Positions 42,001 through 50,877 of a stretch of DNA of 64,000 nucleotides are shown one piece after another. The stretch spans positions 98,978,861 through 99,042,860 of the forward strand of contig CM026426.1 in assembly GCA_014871385.1 (NCBI GenBank). Direction: 5' to 3'. This stretch comes from Ceratodon purpureus. Taxonomy: Eukaryota > Streptophyta > Bryopsida > Pseudoditrichales > Ditrichaceae. How positions within the stretch are numbered: the first letter of the stretch is position 1; each line of letters begins with the position of its first letter. Position numbers and translations under genes: made by a program. Below the pieces are notes generated by a model. That model was not told the DNA's origin. It did not search any database and saw only the letters and a list, made by a program, of their open reading frames with translations.

Positions 42001-43172
42001 CCCTCCTCGACCTGTTGTCGGAACCATTCGGCTGAGAGTGGAACACTTCCTTCTCCGAGAGAGCGATCCTCCGGTACCGGGAATTTCACGTGCTCCGATG
42101 ATGGTTGGGGTTGCTCACTGATCGGATTATGAAATCGGAAGTCATCCTCGGTAACTTCCGAGAACTGATTCACGAAATAACTAAATACTTCGTCATCCTC
42201 CTCTTCCGGGTCGGACCAATCAGACGTATACCCATCCGAGCCACTGGTTTCCCCTAGATATCCATCCATCTTCCACGGAATCCGCTGATTGGTTTTTCCG
42301 AGTACGAACTCCTTGGCTCCCCAATCAACGAGGACTCGTGCCATGTATAGCCAGGGTCTTCCCAACAACATCGGAAAGGGACGGCCCGTACTAACTCGGA
42401 TTATCACGAAATTCAAGAGGTATGTTACCTCTCCGATCGTGGTCGGAACCTGGGACAACCTTCCCACGGGTTTAACTCTAGATTGATCCGCCATTCGTAA
42501 CACTTGATCGGTGGATTCGAACGAGGTGTATCCGAGTTCAAAGGCCGTATCTTCCAGCATCAGGTTCACACCGGATCCTCCATCTACCGGAACTTTCGGT
42601 ATAGCACATCCTTCTATTAGCACCGTCAGTTCCGGGGCTCCGTGATCCTCAACCTGTAAGAAGTTAGTAGCTACAGACGGAAGCTTCACCCCTCGGCGCC
42701 TCCGCTTCGTCCATGCCTCTCGGATTACCTTCTGGTAATTCACATTGTCATGGAGCAACTGTCCAATCGTGACATTTGCCTTGAGGGATTTGATGTCCCC
42801 AAGAATGTCATACTCGTCCACTCTGGGATCGGAAGGAATAACCACCGGAACGTCATCAAACCGGACCGAAGGCTTGGTGATCTTCCGGGCAGTGGGATCC
42901 GTGAGTTCTTTCCGAACTTCCTCACTGATATCTTCCGGGAGGTTCCCTCCTTCCACCCCATTTTCAGCTCTTGGACGGTCATTTTCTGCTGGTAAAGCTC
43001 TGGTTACCGTAGAGGGTTCGGATCCCGAATCCGAATCCACTCTCCTGGATCTTACCCTCCTCCTGGTCTTCCGGGATTTCGGCAGCTCCGGTTCCTGGGC
43101 ACGTTCTCTAGCGGAACTACGGGTTGATACTCTGTGTACTGGTACTTCCGCGCCCTCCTGTAGTTCCGTCAC
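39027..43172 (-). CDS. pol: Gypsy Pol polyprotein (protease, RT, RNase H, integrase)
   Basis: 1381 codons in the same frame as gag, following its UGA. Domains: protease with VDGGSG (Asp 197) at about 185-290; RT about 500-700 with QDFRKLNAAT, MPFGLCNAPGTFQ and the catalytic FIDD at 652-655; RNase H about 790-915 with TIDAS (Asp 800), Glu 842 and HTDHDS (Asp 867); integrase with HHCC zinc site (His 1013, His 1020, Cys 1051, Cys 1054) and a catalytic D1083, D1144, E1180 triad in exact D60D35E spacing; then a GPY/F-like module (LHTRWMGPYRVTRIFENGS). No chromodomain is evident; the C-terminus is acidic. All key residues are present and the frame is unbroken to TAG 39027-39029, so the element may still be active. 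No ATG is needed if made by readthrough. Confidence 0.97.
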   Translation of the reverse strand: MTELQEGAEVPVHRVSTRSSARERAQEPELPKSRKTRRRVRSRRVDSDSGSEPSTVTRALPAENDRPRAENGVEGGNLPEDISEEVRKELTDPTARKITKPSVRFDDVPVVIPSDPRVDEYDILGDIKSLKANVTIGQLLHDNVNYQKVIREAWTKRRRRGVKLPSVATNFLQVEDHGAPELTVLIEGCAIPKVPVDGGSGVNLMLEDTAFELGYTSFESTDQVLRMADQSRVKPVGRLSQVPTTIGEVTYLLNFVIIRVSTGRPFPMLLGRPWLYMARVLVDWGAKEFVLGKTNQRIPWKMDGYLGETSGSDGYTSDWSDPEEEDDEVFSYFVNQFSEVTEDDFRFHNPISEQPQPSSEHVKFPVPEDRSLGEGSVPLSAEWFRQQVEEGNLPAMGLDPDTPVWVWSAWTDQGEEQESERVKNVVKLSDYEKVEVAPGKTFLLGRSMSKEQRKEYVDLLKEYLDVFAWSPSDLKGIPPELGQHHIDLVDGSVPVRQRQYRLNPKYSLMVKEEIDSLLKAGFIYLVNNSEWVSPIVVVPKKVGSDGKVKIRVCQDFRKLNAATKKDYFPLPFTDIILDHVAGQECYSFLDGFSGYNQVSIREEDQLKTTFTTEWGTFAFNRMPFGLCNAPGTFQRLMVDIFRDFLRHFLEVFIDDFAVFSKWKEHLEYLRRTFQRCRETGLKLHPGKCFMGMISGILLGHIVSRNGLEVDSDKVRAILILVSPTNVREVRGFLGCVGYYRRFIIAYAKLAAPLTELLKKEEEFLWTERRQQAFEELKKALTTAPILSAPDWSKEFHVTIDASGWCLGAILWQQGEDRKEHPIYYASRQMSLAERKYTTTEREALAVVYACKKFRHYLLGYKIVFHTDHDSLKYLVNKPDLSGRIARWILLLQEFNYEVVVKPGKANANADYLSRMRGPEAVSDITATFPDEFPEEAEVFHISGTENSDYSEIIQYLTQRRYPEGFTREEKMVFQNTVAPFTLIRGVLFRMGPDDVLRRCLEESERRQVMRALHAGPSGGHFASETTIKRIRSAGYWWPYLSRDVKEFVGQCDQCQRTGAPSFRNHWPLTPIIPLAPFEKWGIDFIGPINPVTARKRRYIILATDYATRWVEARATVKNDAAAAATFLFEEIMMRFGHPLELVSDRGKHFLNDVIINITERYLIKHRKTTPYNPKANGLTERANGIVGKILNKMVSAHKTDWDRKLPSAVHAYNTSEKKTMGKSPFFLVFGQSAVHGVELEVETLRVMAARHGTRVEDPGYRIVALQDLEEVRRGALQHAVDVQAKRKETYDKRIPKDNKVIEGGLVLLYDNRHQKFPGKLHTRWMGPYRVTRIFENGSLQLADLQGNSFETRVNGSRVKNYNPEEFTDTEGSESPEGEEEE

Positions 43173-43175
43173 GAA

Positions 43176-43181
43176 CCGTCA
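43176..43181 (-). promoter_or_regulatory. Gag-pol UGA-CGG stop, probable readthrough site
   Basis: Gag ends AAA-TGA and the next codons CGG TTC GTG ACG stay in frame into pol. UGA followed by CGG is one of the known leaky contexts used by several plant viruses for readthrough. The context and frame are seen directly; readthrough itself is inferred. Confidence 0.7.
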
Positions 43182-44849
43182 TTTGTCCGGATTCTCTATC
43201 CCACCCGAGTGACCGTAGTTTAGCCCAGTCATCTCTCTCGGAGGGACCTCCACCTGTTTGAAAGTCGGGCGGGGTTGTGCCGGTTTGGCACACTGAGGAG
43301 CCGTATGACCGTACTCTCCGCAATTTTGGCACGGAAGGATCCGCAGTGCTCCCTGCCCCTGTCGCTCAAACGGACAGTTAGGTGCGTAATGATCCGGGCT
43401 CCCACAGTTGAAGCAGTACCCGTGGGTCGGCTTTGGGTACATCGGCCTACCCGGAACGTTCTGTGGGATCCGGTATCCGGCGGGAGGACGGGCTATCTGG
43501 ATCGGAGCCTTCCCCCGTCCGTAAGTGGTCTGAACCTGATATACAGGTTGGTACTCCTCCATCTGAAACTCTTCCTCTTCCGGATAGGCAAAGTATACTT
43601 CTTCTTCCGGATGGACGTAGTGGATACGTTTCTGGCGGGGTTCAGTACACTCCGGAGGATAATGTCCTTGCTTTCCGCAGTTAGCACACCACACATTAGC
43701 TCTGCTGGTGGGAATCATCTTACGAGGTTTCCGATTCTCGGAAAGGTGGACGTTGAGTTCGGCAATCGATTCTCGGATCTCCTTCATCTCCTTCATGACC
43801 TTCCGAGAATCGTCATCCTCCACCTTCACCTTGATCAACTCTCGGTTCCGTCTAGGCCGGGAGTCTCTACTGGAGCCCCCTCGGCGTTTCGAGGCTCCCC
43901 TGGAGTCCTCTTCCGACTGATCGGAACTGGATGAAGTGGAATCGCTCTTACTGGTAGAGTCGGAATCTTCCGAAGAGGATTCGTGCCTCCGCCGGCGCTC
44001 TCTCTCCTTCCGGATTTTCTTACCCCGCTTCTCGGTATGCTTCAGAGACTTCCGTAGAGATTGGGCCGAGTTCTCATAGTTCTGAGCCGCTTCCACGGCT
44101 TCCTGAAGTGTGGCGGGACGGGTTTGTCGGATCTGAAACCCCATCTCCTCTGGGAATCCGGCGACAAACCATTCCACTTGTACACTCGGGGCTATGGCCG
44201 TAGTGAGTTTCTGTATGAGCGCCTTTACCCTCTGACTGTACTTCCGTACTGACTCGGAAGATCTCATCGTCATCCGACTCAGCTTTCCGAGTGCGCGAGC
44301 TTCTCCTCCGGCCTCACGGAACGTACGTCGGAACAAGGTCACGAAACTGGTCCAGTCGTTACGTGTACGTTCCGGAACGTCTTGGTACCACTGGAGAGCT
44401 TCTCCCTTCAGAAGACCCAGGAATATCCTCCTCTTCGCATCCGGATCTTCCTGATTGGCCAGAGCGATGGATTCGAACTCACAGAGCCATTCGTCCACGT
44501 CTTGACTTCCGTCCCCTTTGAATCTGTTGTACTTCAGTCGGGTAGAGGGTGCCATTGGATTGTCTTCCTCGTCTTCTTCCTCTTCCTCGGTCTCCTCTTC
44601 TACTCCTGCGTCGGCTCCGACTTCGTCAGCTACGACCTCTTCTTCTTCCGGATCTGGAGCTGTACCTGCTCCGGCTGTGGAGGTTCCGGCCAACGACACC
44701 ACGATTACGTCTCCTTCTCGTTCTACAGCAGTCTGGATCCGGGGAAGTAGATTCGTTCCCGGTAGATCGTGTACCAAAACTCTTCCCCTCTTCTGTAGCA
44801 ACCGAGTGGATCTTCTTCCCCCTAACTCTTCCGGTTGCGCCCCAACCAT
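43179..44849 (-). CDS. gag: Gypsy Gag (capsid and three zinc knuckles)
   Basis: First ATG at 44849 (CCATGG context) gives 556 codons; the same frame is open 50 codons further upstream without an ATG. An acidic region (EETEEEEEDEED) precedes the retrotrans_gag domain at about 105-240 (YNRFKGDGSQDVDEWLCEF, LLKGEALQWYQDV, SVRKYSQRVKALIQKL). An Arg/Ser-rich linker is followed by three CCHC knuckles (CX2CX4HX4C) at about 388-401, 479-492 and 507-520 (CANCGKQGHYPPEC, CFNCGSPDHYAPNC, CQNCGEYGHTAPQC). It packages element RNA in cytoplasmic particles. It ends at UGA 43179-43181, two codons before the GTG that opens pol in the same frame. Confidence 0.95.
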   Translation of the reverse strand: MVGAQPEELGGRRSTRLLQKRGRVLVHDLPGTNLLPRIQTAVEREGDVIVVSLAGTSTAGAGTAPDPEEEEVVADEVGADAGVEEETEEEEEDEEDNPMAPSTRLKYNRFKGDGSQDVDEWLCEFESIALANQEDPDAKRRIFLGLLKGEALQWYQDVPERTRNDWTSFVTLFRRTFREAGGEARALGKLSRMTMRSSESVRKYSQRVKALIQKLTTAIAPSVQVEWFVAGFPEEMGFQIRQTRPATLQEAVEAAQNYENSAQSLRKSLKHTEKRGKKIRKERERRRRHESSSEDSDSTSKSDSTSSSSDQSEEDSRGASKRRGGSSRDSRPRRNRELIKVKVEDDDSRKVMKEMKEIRESIAELNVHLSENRKPRKMIPTSRANVWCANCGKQGHYPPECTEPRQKRIHYVHPEEEVYFAYPEEEEFQMEEYQPVYQVQTTYGRGKAPIQIARPPAGYRIPQNVPGRPMYPKPTHGYCFNCGSPDHYAPNCPFERQGQGALRILPCQNCGEYGHTAPQCAKPAQPRPTFKQVEVPPREMTGLNYGHSGGIENPDK

Positions 44850-45014
44850 GGAAGAGATTGGGAATTCTTCTTCCGATTCCTCGGAAGGCAAGATCTGCAC
44901 GTAAGACTTCCGCCTACCGCATATCCACCTGAATGAAGCCTTCACGGTCTGACTCCACTTTTCTTCAAATCTGCGCTCACTTATCTTCCGAGTATCCACC
45001 TGGTTCGCAGCTTA

Positions 45015-45037
45015 TCGAATCCCCGGCAGCAGCGCCA
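45015..45037 (-). other. Primer binding site complementary to a tRNA 3' end
   Basis: The plus strand reads TCGAATCCCCGGCAGC followed by AGCGCCA. This is a tRNA T-arm 3' half, acceptor strand and CCA end, so the element RNA is complementary to about 23 nt of a tRNA. It begins ten bases inside the 5' LTR border. I do not assign the isoacceptor. It is not the usual initiator-Met primer. Confidence 0.8.
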
Positions 45038-45981
45038 GATTTTTACGTGTCGGAACACAAAAACGCAACTAACATCCGGATAGCGCTCTAATCGAGCGTA
45101 AACTTCCGTACTGTCACTAGGTTCCGAGTATCGTCCAGGGATTCAATAGTGTTTCACCAAGCAGTTACTTCTAATCGTTCCGAGCCTTGCCACTGCTCGG
45201 ATAGTGTCTTCGGAACGTAACTCCCGAACTATCTCCTTCTCTATTCTTCTCTCATGAGGTGTTTCGTTCACAAACCCCAACGTCTCGGATCAGTTACCGT
45301 CTCACAACTGTCCTAGAGTACTCTGGCCAGCAGGTCACACAAACGATCCTCTCCGATCCGTGGGACTACAACGACAAACCAATCCGGATCTGGGAGAACC
45401 AGGATCCGATTATCCCTAGGCGACCCGTACCACGTTCCGACTCCCCCTCTCACTGTGCACGGAACCTCTTCAGAAGTTCAGGGAGCCCGACCAAGTAGTT
45501 CTCGATCCGCTTCGACCCTAGCGACGGCTATTCCGTATGAGGTTGATTTGAGGGCGGAACAGTGAGGCTTCACTCCTACGACAATCCGCTAAATCTTTCC
45601 GCTCAATCCCATTTCCTTTCCGGTTCGGGTCTCGTTGCAACTCCCATCACCTTCCTATCCGAGCTACAGCGGAACTCTCATATCCTTCCCGGATCATTCA
45701 CACTTAGCGGGAAATCACGCACAGTACTTACGAAACACAAATACTTTACTGATAAGGATTATAGGGGGAAAACATGCAAAACGAAGACCCGGATCACATC
45801 GCCTGCCCGGTTTAAGTAAGCAGGGGCTTCCACAAAAGTGGCGGCGCCGGCAGTTCAATCAAAACCCTAATCCCTAACTATCTACCTAGAAATTTACTTT
45901 ACGACAAGAACGGATCCTCCGATCCGGAATCTACTCCTATAAATCCGGAAAGTTACGACAAGTGGCAGTGAGAGGAATCTA

Positions 45982-48177
45982 TCACTTCTTTGTCTTCTTG
46001 TGGCTCTCCTGCTCGCGATCCTTCGACCTGGTCACCCGCGGCTCTGATCCGCCCGCCCCTGCTGCTCGTGCCGCCTTGCGCCTAGCACTCCGTTCCGCCT
46101 TTGACTCTCTCTCCTGAGCCTCCAAGGACAACCGGGTAACGATCCGGGGTTTGGGAGAATTGGGCGATTTCGGAATCATATGTGCGGGAGGAGTTCCGGA
46201 CGTCGGAGTCTGAGTTTCAGTTCCGGTGGTCCTGACCGGAGAGCTCCCATGTGTCTCTGAGTCGGACTCGGAAATTGTAATCGGTTCCTTCCTTTTCCGC
46301 AACCTCCGGAACTCACCGGCAGTGTTCGGAGGGGAACCTGCTGCTGGCGTTCCGGTGGGAGTAGGCGTCACCGTTCCGGTCTTGGCTGTGGGTGAAGGGG
46401 TCAATCCCCCCTCCTGAGTTACTCGGGTCCGTCCGGGTGGTGAAATAGGTCGTCCCCATTCCGGTCCCGCTGCCTCCCCTCGGTACTTCGCTATGATCAC
46501 TTCATCTCCGAGTCGTGGAAGAACATCCGGCGGCACGGTCCGAGTCACCTGTTCCGAAACCGTCCTCTCCTCGATCCGCCTCTCGGTGACTGTCGTTCCG
46601 GTCACTTGCACCTGTCCGGTGGGGATCGCGCAGCTCTGCTGGACTGTACTGGTTCCGGGTGACGCCGCCTGTGCTTGGACTTCCCGGATCGCCTCCGCAA
46701 TCGTCCGATTTGTCATGGCGGCCTCTTCGACCGTCATCTGTTCTGCTGCTTGGAGGTTACTCCCTATCGGGGTTCGGAACCCAACCCCGCGAGATTCTCC
46801 TACCACGGCACGAGAGGGCGATCCGGGGAGCGGAAGACCCCGGCCAGCGCCTACGAGACTGGGACTTCCGGTGCTCGGATTGAGTAGCTGCCGGACCTTC
46901 TTCAGGATCATGTTCATCGAGTGCTCGCATTTGGAGAGGATCTTGATGATCTTCTGCTTGTCCTCGAAATCAGCCGGCTGCACTACGTTCTCATCGAACA
47001 GCCGGGCCTTGTTGATTACCGCTCCCGAACTTCCCACCAACTTCCGAAGCTCCCCCAAAGTCTCCTCCTGCTCGGCGTGGAACTTACGGATCTCGTCACT
47101 CTTCGCCGCCAGCTCCTTCGTCAACTCCTGCAACTGAAGCTCCAGCCGCTTCTTCTCACTCCGGAGAGTTGGGGCATCCTTCAACAACTCCACTTCTCGG
47201 ATCACCTCTTCCGGTAAGCACCCTCCCAGCGCTGTACAGACCCTCCGGAACAGGGTTTCGATCCGATCGTAAGAAGCTTGAGCCCGATGAGTCTCCTCCC
47301 GAATCCCCCGAAACAGGTCCACCGGAAATCCCCGATCGGAACTGACCTCTCTCCGTTCCGGATCTCCCCGGGCCGTAGACGGTTCCGCATGTCGTGACGC
47401 TGGCTGCTCCGATCTCGATCTGGACTGAGCCCTAGCAGCGCCAGGGTTCGGAACCTCCCTCGTATCGTCCTCATCTTCCGAGTCCGTTGTATCAGAGGGC
47501 TCACCTCTCGGATCGGGTTCCATTCCGGGCGGAATCTCCGAGAAGTTGAGGCAGTTCTTCGCGTGCGTGTACGTCTCGTCCTCCTTATCGGTCAGCAAGT
47601 CATACGTATGGTAAAGGTGAAAGAGGTAAGGGGAGAGTGGGGTCGGCTTCTTTCCGATCGTCGGAACCATCTTCTGCACCACTTCCGCCATGAGTGCAGC
47701 CCAATTCACCGGGCGTTCTCCTGTATACGCTCCGAGGATGGTATTCCCGACCGTAATGGTGACTTGTGCCGGTTTCTGCGGATACAGGATCGGAACGAGG
47801 AAAGCTAAGACCTGCCTCTGCCTCCTATCCTTGCAGGCGTCTATCTCGTATCCATTGTTCCTATGGATCTTCCCGTGGAACCTATCCTGCACGTACTGGT
47901 CCGTCCGGGTCGCCCAAAGGAGTCCCTTCTGCTCGAAACCGTAAGCTTCCGCCCACTGTTCCGCATTCCACAGCGTGGGCTTGCCTCGGACCGTATTATC
48001 CCACCGGTTGTCCGGACCCTCCAGGACCTCCCTCACCATCACCTCACTTTTCAGTAACCACGGCCGTGCCAACAATCCCTCACACCTCATCCGAGTGAGG
48101 TCGGTGATCAGTTCCTCCATATCCGATTCCTTCACTGGAGTTCCGGGGCTAAGGACGCAACACTGTACGCGCGCCAT
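45982..48177 (-). CDS. LTR-encoded protein, 731 aa, copy in the 5' LTR
   Basis: Same protein as at 36271-38466 with a single residue change seen (Arg for Gln in EEVI-R-EVELL, codon near 47196). ATG 48177, TGA 45982-45984. In this copy the ORF would be the first cistron of the full-length element RNA: promoter, LTR-ORF, primer binding site, gag-pol. Gag would then need internal initiation, reinitiation, splicing or a second promoter. Both copies being intact may reflect youth, since reverse transcription makes the LTRs identical, so it is not by itself proof of selection; the conservation in distant LTRs is better evidence. Confidence 0.9.
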   Translation of the reverse strand: MARVQCCVLSPGTPVKESDMEELITDLTRMRCEGLLARPWLLKSEVMVREVLEGPDNRWDNTVRGKPTLWNAEQWAEAYGFEQKGLLWATRTDQYVQDRFHGKIHRNNGYEIDACKDRRQRQVLAFLVPILYPQKPAQVTITVGNTILGAYTGERPVNWAALMAEVVQKMVPTIGKKPTPLSPYLFHLYHTYDLLTDKEDETYTHAKNCLNFSEIPPGMEPDPRGEPSDTTDSEDEDDTREVPNPGAARAQSRSRSEQPASRHAEPSTARGDPERREVSSDRGFPVDLFRGIREETHRAQASYDRIETLFRRVCTALGGCLPEEVIREVELLKDAPTLRSEKKRLELQLQELTKELAAKSDEIRKFHAEQEETLGELRKLVGSSGAVINKARLFDENVVQPADFEDKQKIIKILSKCEHSMNMILKKVRQLLNPSTGSPSLVGAGRGLPLPGSPSRAVVGESRGVGFRTPIGSNLQAAEQMTVEEAAMTNRTIAEAIREVQAQAASPGTSTVQQSCAIPTGQVQVTGTTVTERRIEERTVSEQVTRTVPPDVLPRLGDEVIIAKYRGEAAGPEWGRPISPPGRTRVTQEGGLTPSPTAKTGTVTPTPTGTPAAGSPPNTAGEFRRLRKRKEPITISESDSETHGSSPVRTTGTETQTPTSGTPPAHMIPKSPNSPKPRIVTRLSLEAQERESKAERSARRKAARAAGAGGSEPRVTRSKDREQESHKKTKK

Positions 48178-48328
48178 CTCTACTCCTCACTTCTCTCCCT
48201 CTACGATCCGACAGCAAGAAACCCGGCAATCCAACTGCCGGTGAATCGGAAAAGACAAGGACACCTCACCGCTCTTTCACTCTCTACTTCCAGTTCGCAA
48301 AAAGGAACTCCAAACCCTAACACCCTCG

Positions 48329-48336
48329 CTTATATA
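48329..48336 (-). promoter_or_regulatory. TATA box in the 5' LTR
   Basis: Sense TATATAAG about 150 bp upstream of ATG 48177. It would drive the full-length transcript and the LTR-ORF. Confidence 0.65.
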
Positions 48337-48701
48337 CCCCAGGCATAATAAACGCTGTGGCGGCCCGTCATTGCAGCCGCCAACGTACCGGGGTAAACGC
48401 CTATCCGAGTCATGATGACTTCCGCGTCGCTTCGGATCCTTGACGCGGTTACAGTAACGGTCAGTACTCGGATCGTCCACCCGTTCCATATCTTATCTTC
48501 CGAGTTTCCGGAATCCAGGTTCCGGGAACACTTCCTATGTTAACTGTTTTATCGTTTCTGGAGTATCCGATTTGCGTTAACTGCTAATGCTGCTAGTGTC
48601 TGGCCAGTTTCTACCTAATTAACCAAAAAAATGAAAAATAAATGGAATACTTACGCCGGCTGGGGCTCTTCCGGTTTATTCTGAGTGTCTCGGATCCCAC
48701 A

Positions 48702-48706
48702 AATAG
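48702..48706. repeat. Right target-site duplication AATAG of the Gypsy element
   Basis: AATAG follows the CCCACA terminus, matching 35332-35336. Confidence 0.95.
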
Positions 48707-49622
48707 ATTGGACGCAGTTGGAGTGGGAGTACAAGACCGCCAAACCTACTGAGAAGACCCCTGAGAATAGTAATATACAGCCAAGATTGCTCTGGCCCAA
48801 TCCACCAAAGTATGTGTTGGATGGAACCAAGTGTCCCGTTTGTAACAATCCATTTGGGCCAGAGGGGGGCTGGTCATTGAAATCCTGTCAGTGCATGTAT
48901 CATCCACAATGCTTGATTTCCCAAGACATGATACGTCGGTGGTGTGCACTATGTAAGGCCCCCTTACACAAGCGTTTTTATGAGCAGTTCGACTTAGCGA
49001 CCTGGATGCCACCGCATTGGGAGCATATAAAGAAAATACTCTTGACTTTCCGGACAAGTCGGGTGAGGACTTGATTTGGAATTGGCTTATGGAAATGCAC
49101 CAGACCTATGCTAAAGAAATGAGCGCGCAGTGGGGGTGGGATCAGGATCCTGCGGAGATTGTAAGGATCTGCCACGAACTCATCAGGGGCAGGACAGACG
49201 ACGAACTCGAGGGAAGGAGGAATTTCTTCTACCAAGTGCTACGAGGGCACTGGGATGTTCAAACCAATACATTCCAGTACGGCGCCCATCCTCTTGGATT
49301 TAGGTGGAATTCCAAAGGGAAGATGGTGGTGGATCTGCACAAGGAGTTGCACGAAATGACACAAGAGGAACTCCAGATCGCTAATGACTTACAAGCCGCG
49401 GAATCTGAATGGGATATATTGTTCAAGGCTCAAGCCGTAGATTTCCTATGCGCGCAACATACCCTGAACACCCTAACAGTGCTCCGTCGAATGCGCGACA
49501 ACAACTTCATGGAAGCAATGCTTGGAGGAGATGGCATAGCGAAGAGATCCTGTTCTGCAAAGCGGAAACTCATCGCTAGCGATTGGGCAGAAAGTAGTGC
49601 GGCGGGGAGCTCTCGTGCATGA
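48707..49622 (+). pseudogene. RING-like protein gene, 3' part
   Basis: The frame interrupted at 35336 resumes as DWTQLEWEYKTAKPTEK. It then carries a zinc-finger of RING-like spacing, CPVCNNPFGPEGG ... CQCMYHPQCLI ... RRWCALCKAPL, that is CxxC, CxCxxH, C and CxxC. A frame change near 49015-49030 leads to YKENTLDFPDKSGEDL and a helical region up to TGA 49620-49622 with a Ser/Ala-rich end. RING-type domains usually bind E2 enzymes or act as zinc scaffolds; in this multi-copy, decayed gene the role is unknown. The exact frame match across AATAG proves it is the other half of 33656-35336. Confidence 0.55.
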
Positions 49623-50049
49623 CACGATGAGGGTGGATCGAGTTCCTCTGCATTGGGCACGTGACGTCGTGGGGATCCATGAGTGAAGACCACGTTTTGT
49701 AAAAAGATGTCGGAATATAAATACATGTAGAAGGCATAGGGAATTGGATAGGTTTAGGATTACATTCACATGTTTAATATTTGTTAAACTCAAACAATGT
49801 ATGTTAATTTTCTTCCCGGAATCATTGTTGTGGTTCCCAAGACGCTTTTATTCTCCCTACATTGGTCTCCCGTTTTTTGATTGCCAAACATGTTGTCCAT
49901 TCCGTCTGTTGTCTCTTCTACTTCCATCATATTATAAGTGTATAAATAACTCTGGTGCACAAAAAAATGTTTTGCATGGTAAGTGGATTTAAGTCGCGGT
50001 AAGAAAATTTAATTTATGGTAAGTGTATTTAAGGTGTAGACTGGACTTT
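49623..50049. other. No gene seen
   Basis: AT-rich spacer with a few GGTAAG-TGGATTTAAG repeats near 49975-50060 (three short tandem-like copies). No ORF of note. Confidence 0.5.
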
Positions 50050-50074
50050 ATGTTACGTGGATTTGAACCGTGGA

Positions 50075-50460
50075 CCCGCCCGCATGCACGCGCCCGTAGT
50101 GTGCGTGCCCGCGCACGCGCACAGTAGTCCCCGGCGAGAACACTCTTCTATGTACTGACGAACGCGTCCGTACGCGCGCGCGCAAACTGCTTGCGCCCAT
50201 CGATTGACGTGCGCGCGCACGGATACCGAATAGTGGAAACTCATTCTCCCCTCCACAATGTCTCTCGCGTTCTGCTCGCGCCCCATGTTGCACGCGCCCG
50301 GCTGCTCGCGCACAAGCACAAGCACTGCAATCGTATCATGCAACTAATTTCTCCCCTCGAACTCCCTCTTTCCATTTGCACGCGCCCGCCAGTGCTTGCG
50401 CCCGTTTTGCACGCGCCCGCCGATGCTCGCGCCTGTTTTGAACTCGCCCGAGCACTCCAA
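50075..50460. repeat. GC-rich GCGCCCG-type degenerate repeat block 3
   Basis: Repeated CACGCGCCCG, GCTCGCGCC and TTGCGCCCG words. No TATA-like box follows; the block passes into CT-rich duplicated DNA. Confidence 0.65.
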
Positions 50461-50479
50461 CAAGATCACTGAAATAATT

Positions 50480-50701
50480 TTTCTAATTCCACCACTCCCC
50501 CATCCTATCACCTTGTTTTTATTTGTTACTCCTACACACTTTAATTTGTTTTTTTTTCTTTTCTCCTTCTTAGAACGCCATGCTTTCATTTAATTCCTTC
50601 GCTCATTTCGTCCGTTCATTTTTCTAGTTCCACCACTCCCCCATCCTATCCCCTTGTGTTTATTTAATACTCCTACACTCTTTAATTTGTTTTTTCCTCT
50701 C
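50480..50701. repeat. Two-copy tandem duplication (period about 142 bp)
   Basis: Phrases TTCCACCACTCCCCCATCCT, CACTTTAATTTGTTTTTT and others occur at about 50480-50565 and again at 50622-50701 with small changes. Confidence 0.7.
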
Positions 50702-50877
50702 AAGGTTAACATTATTTTATAATTTGAATGCGTATTCGATTTTTTTATTTTTTTTACTTTTAGTTCCACCAATCTCCCATTGTAATGAATTATATTTCAC
50801 TTTAGTCCATACTCTCCCTTGATTTTTGATAATTTTATTTTTTTTGAACTTCCAGTATGCGTGCTATTTTAATTCAT

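Larger units (their letters stand above)
35337..48701 (-). mobile_element. Complete, young Ty3/Gypsy retrotransposon with giant coding LTRs
   Basis: 13,365-bp element on the minus strand. Two 3654-bp LTRs (45048-48701 is the 5' LTR, 35337-38990 the 3' LTR), TG...CA ends (TGTGGG...CCGACA in sense) and a perfect 5-bp target duplication AATAG (35332-35336, 48702-48706). The interior has a tRNA-like primer binding site, gag, an in-frame UGA, pol (PR-RT-RNaseH-INT order, hence Gypsy) and a short purine tract. By eye the LTRs differ at about five positions, so insertion is recent. Each LTR contains a TATA box and a 731-codon ORF in the sense direction. Removing the element and one AATAG restores the RING-like reading frame (GKEI|DWTQ). 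Confidence 0.97.
45048..48701 (-). repeat. Gypsy 5' LTR (3654 bp)
   Basis: Same length and nearly identical to 35337-38990, including the TATA box and LTR-ORF. It ends at 48701 beside the AATAG duplication. The AATAAA word near its sense start (CAGAATAAACC) may act in polyadenylation. Confidence 0.97.

Noticed and set aside
43172-43172. GTG as a true start codon of pol
   Set aside because: Pol is in the gag frame directly after the UGA, so readthrough is more plausible than GTG initiation in a eukaryote.
45015-45037. tRNA gene
   Set aside because: Only the 3' part of a tRNA-like sequence is present, at the exact primer-binding position beside an LTR.
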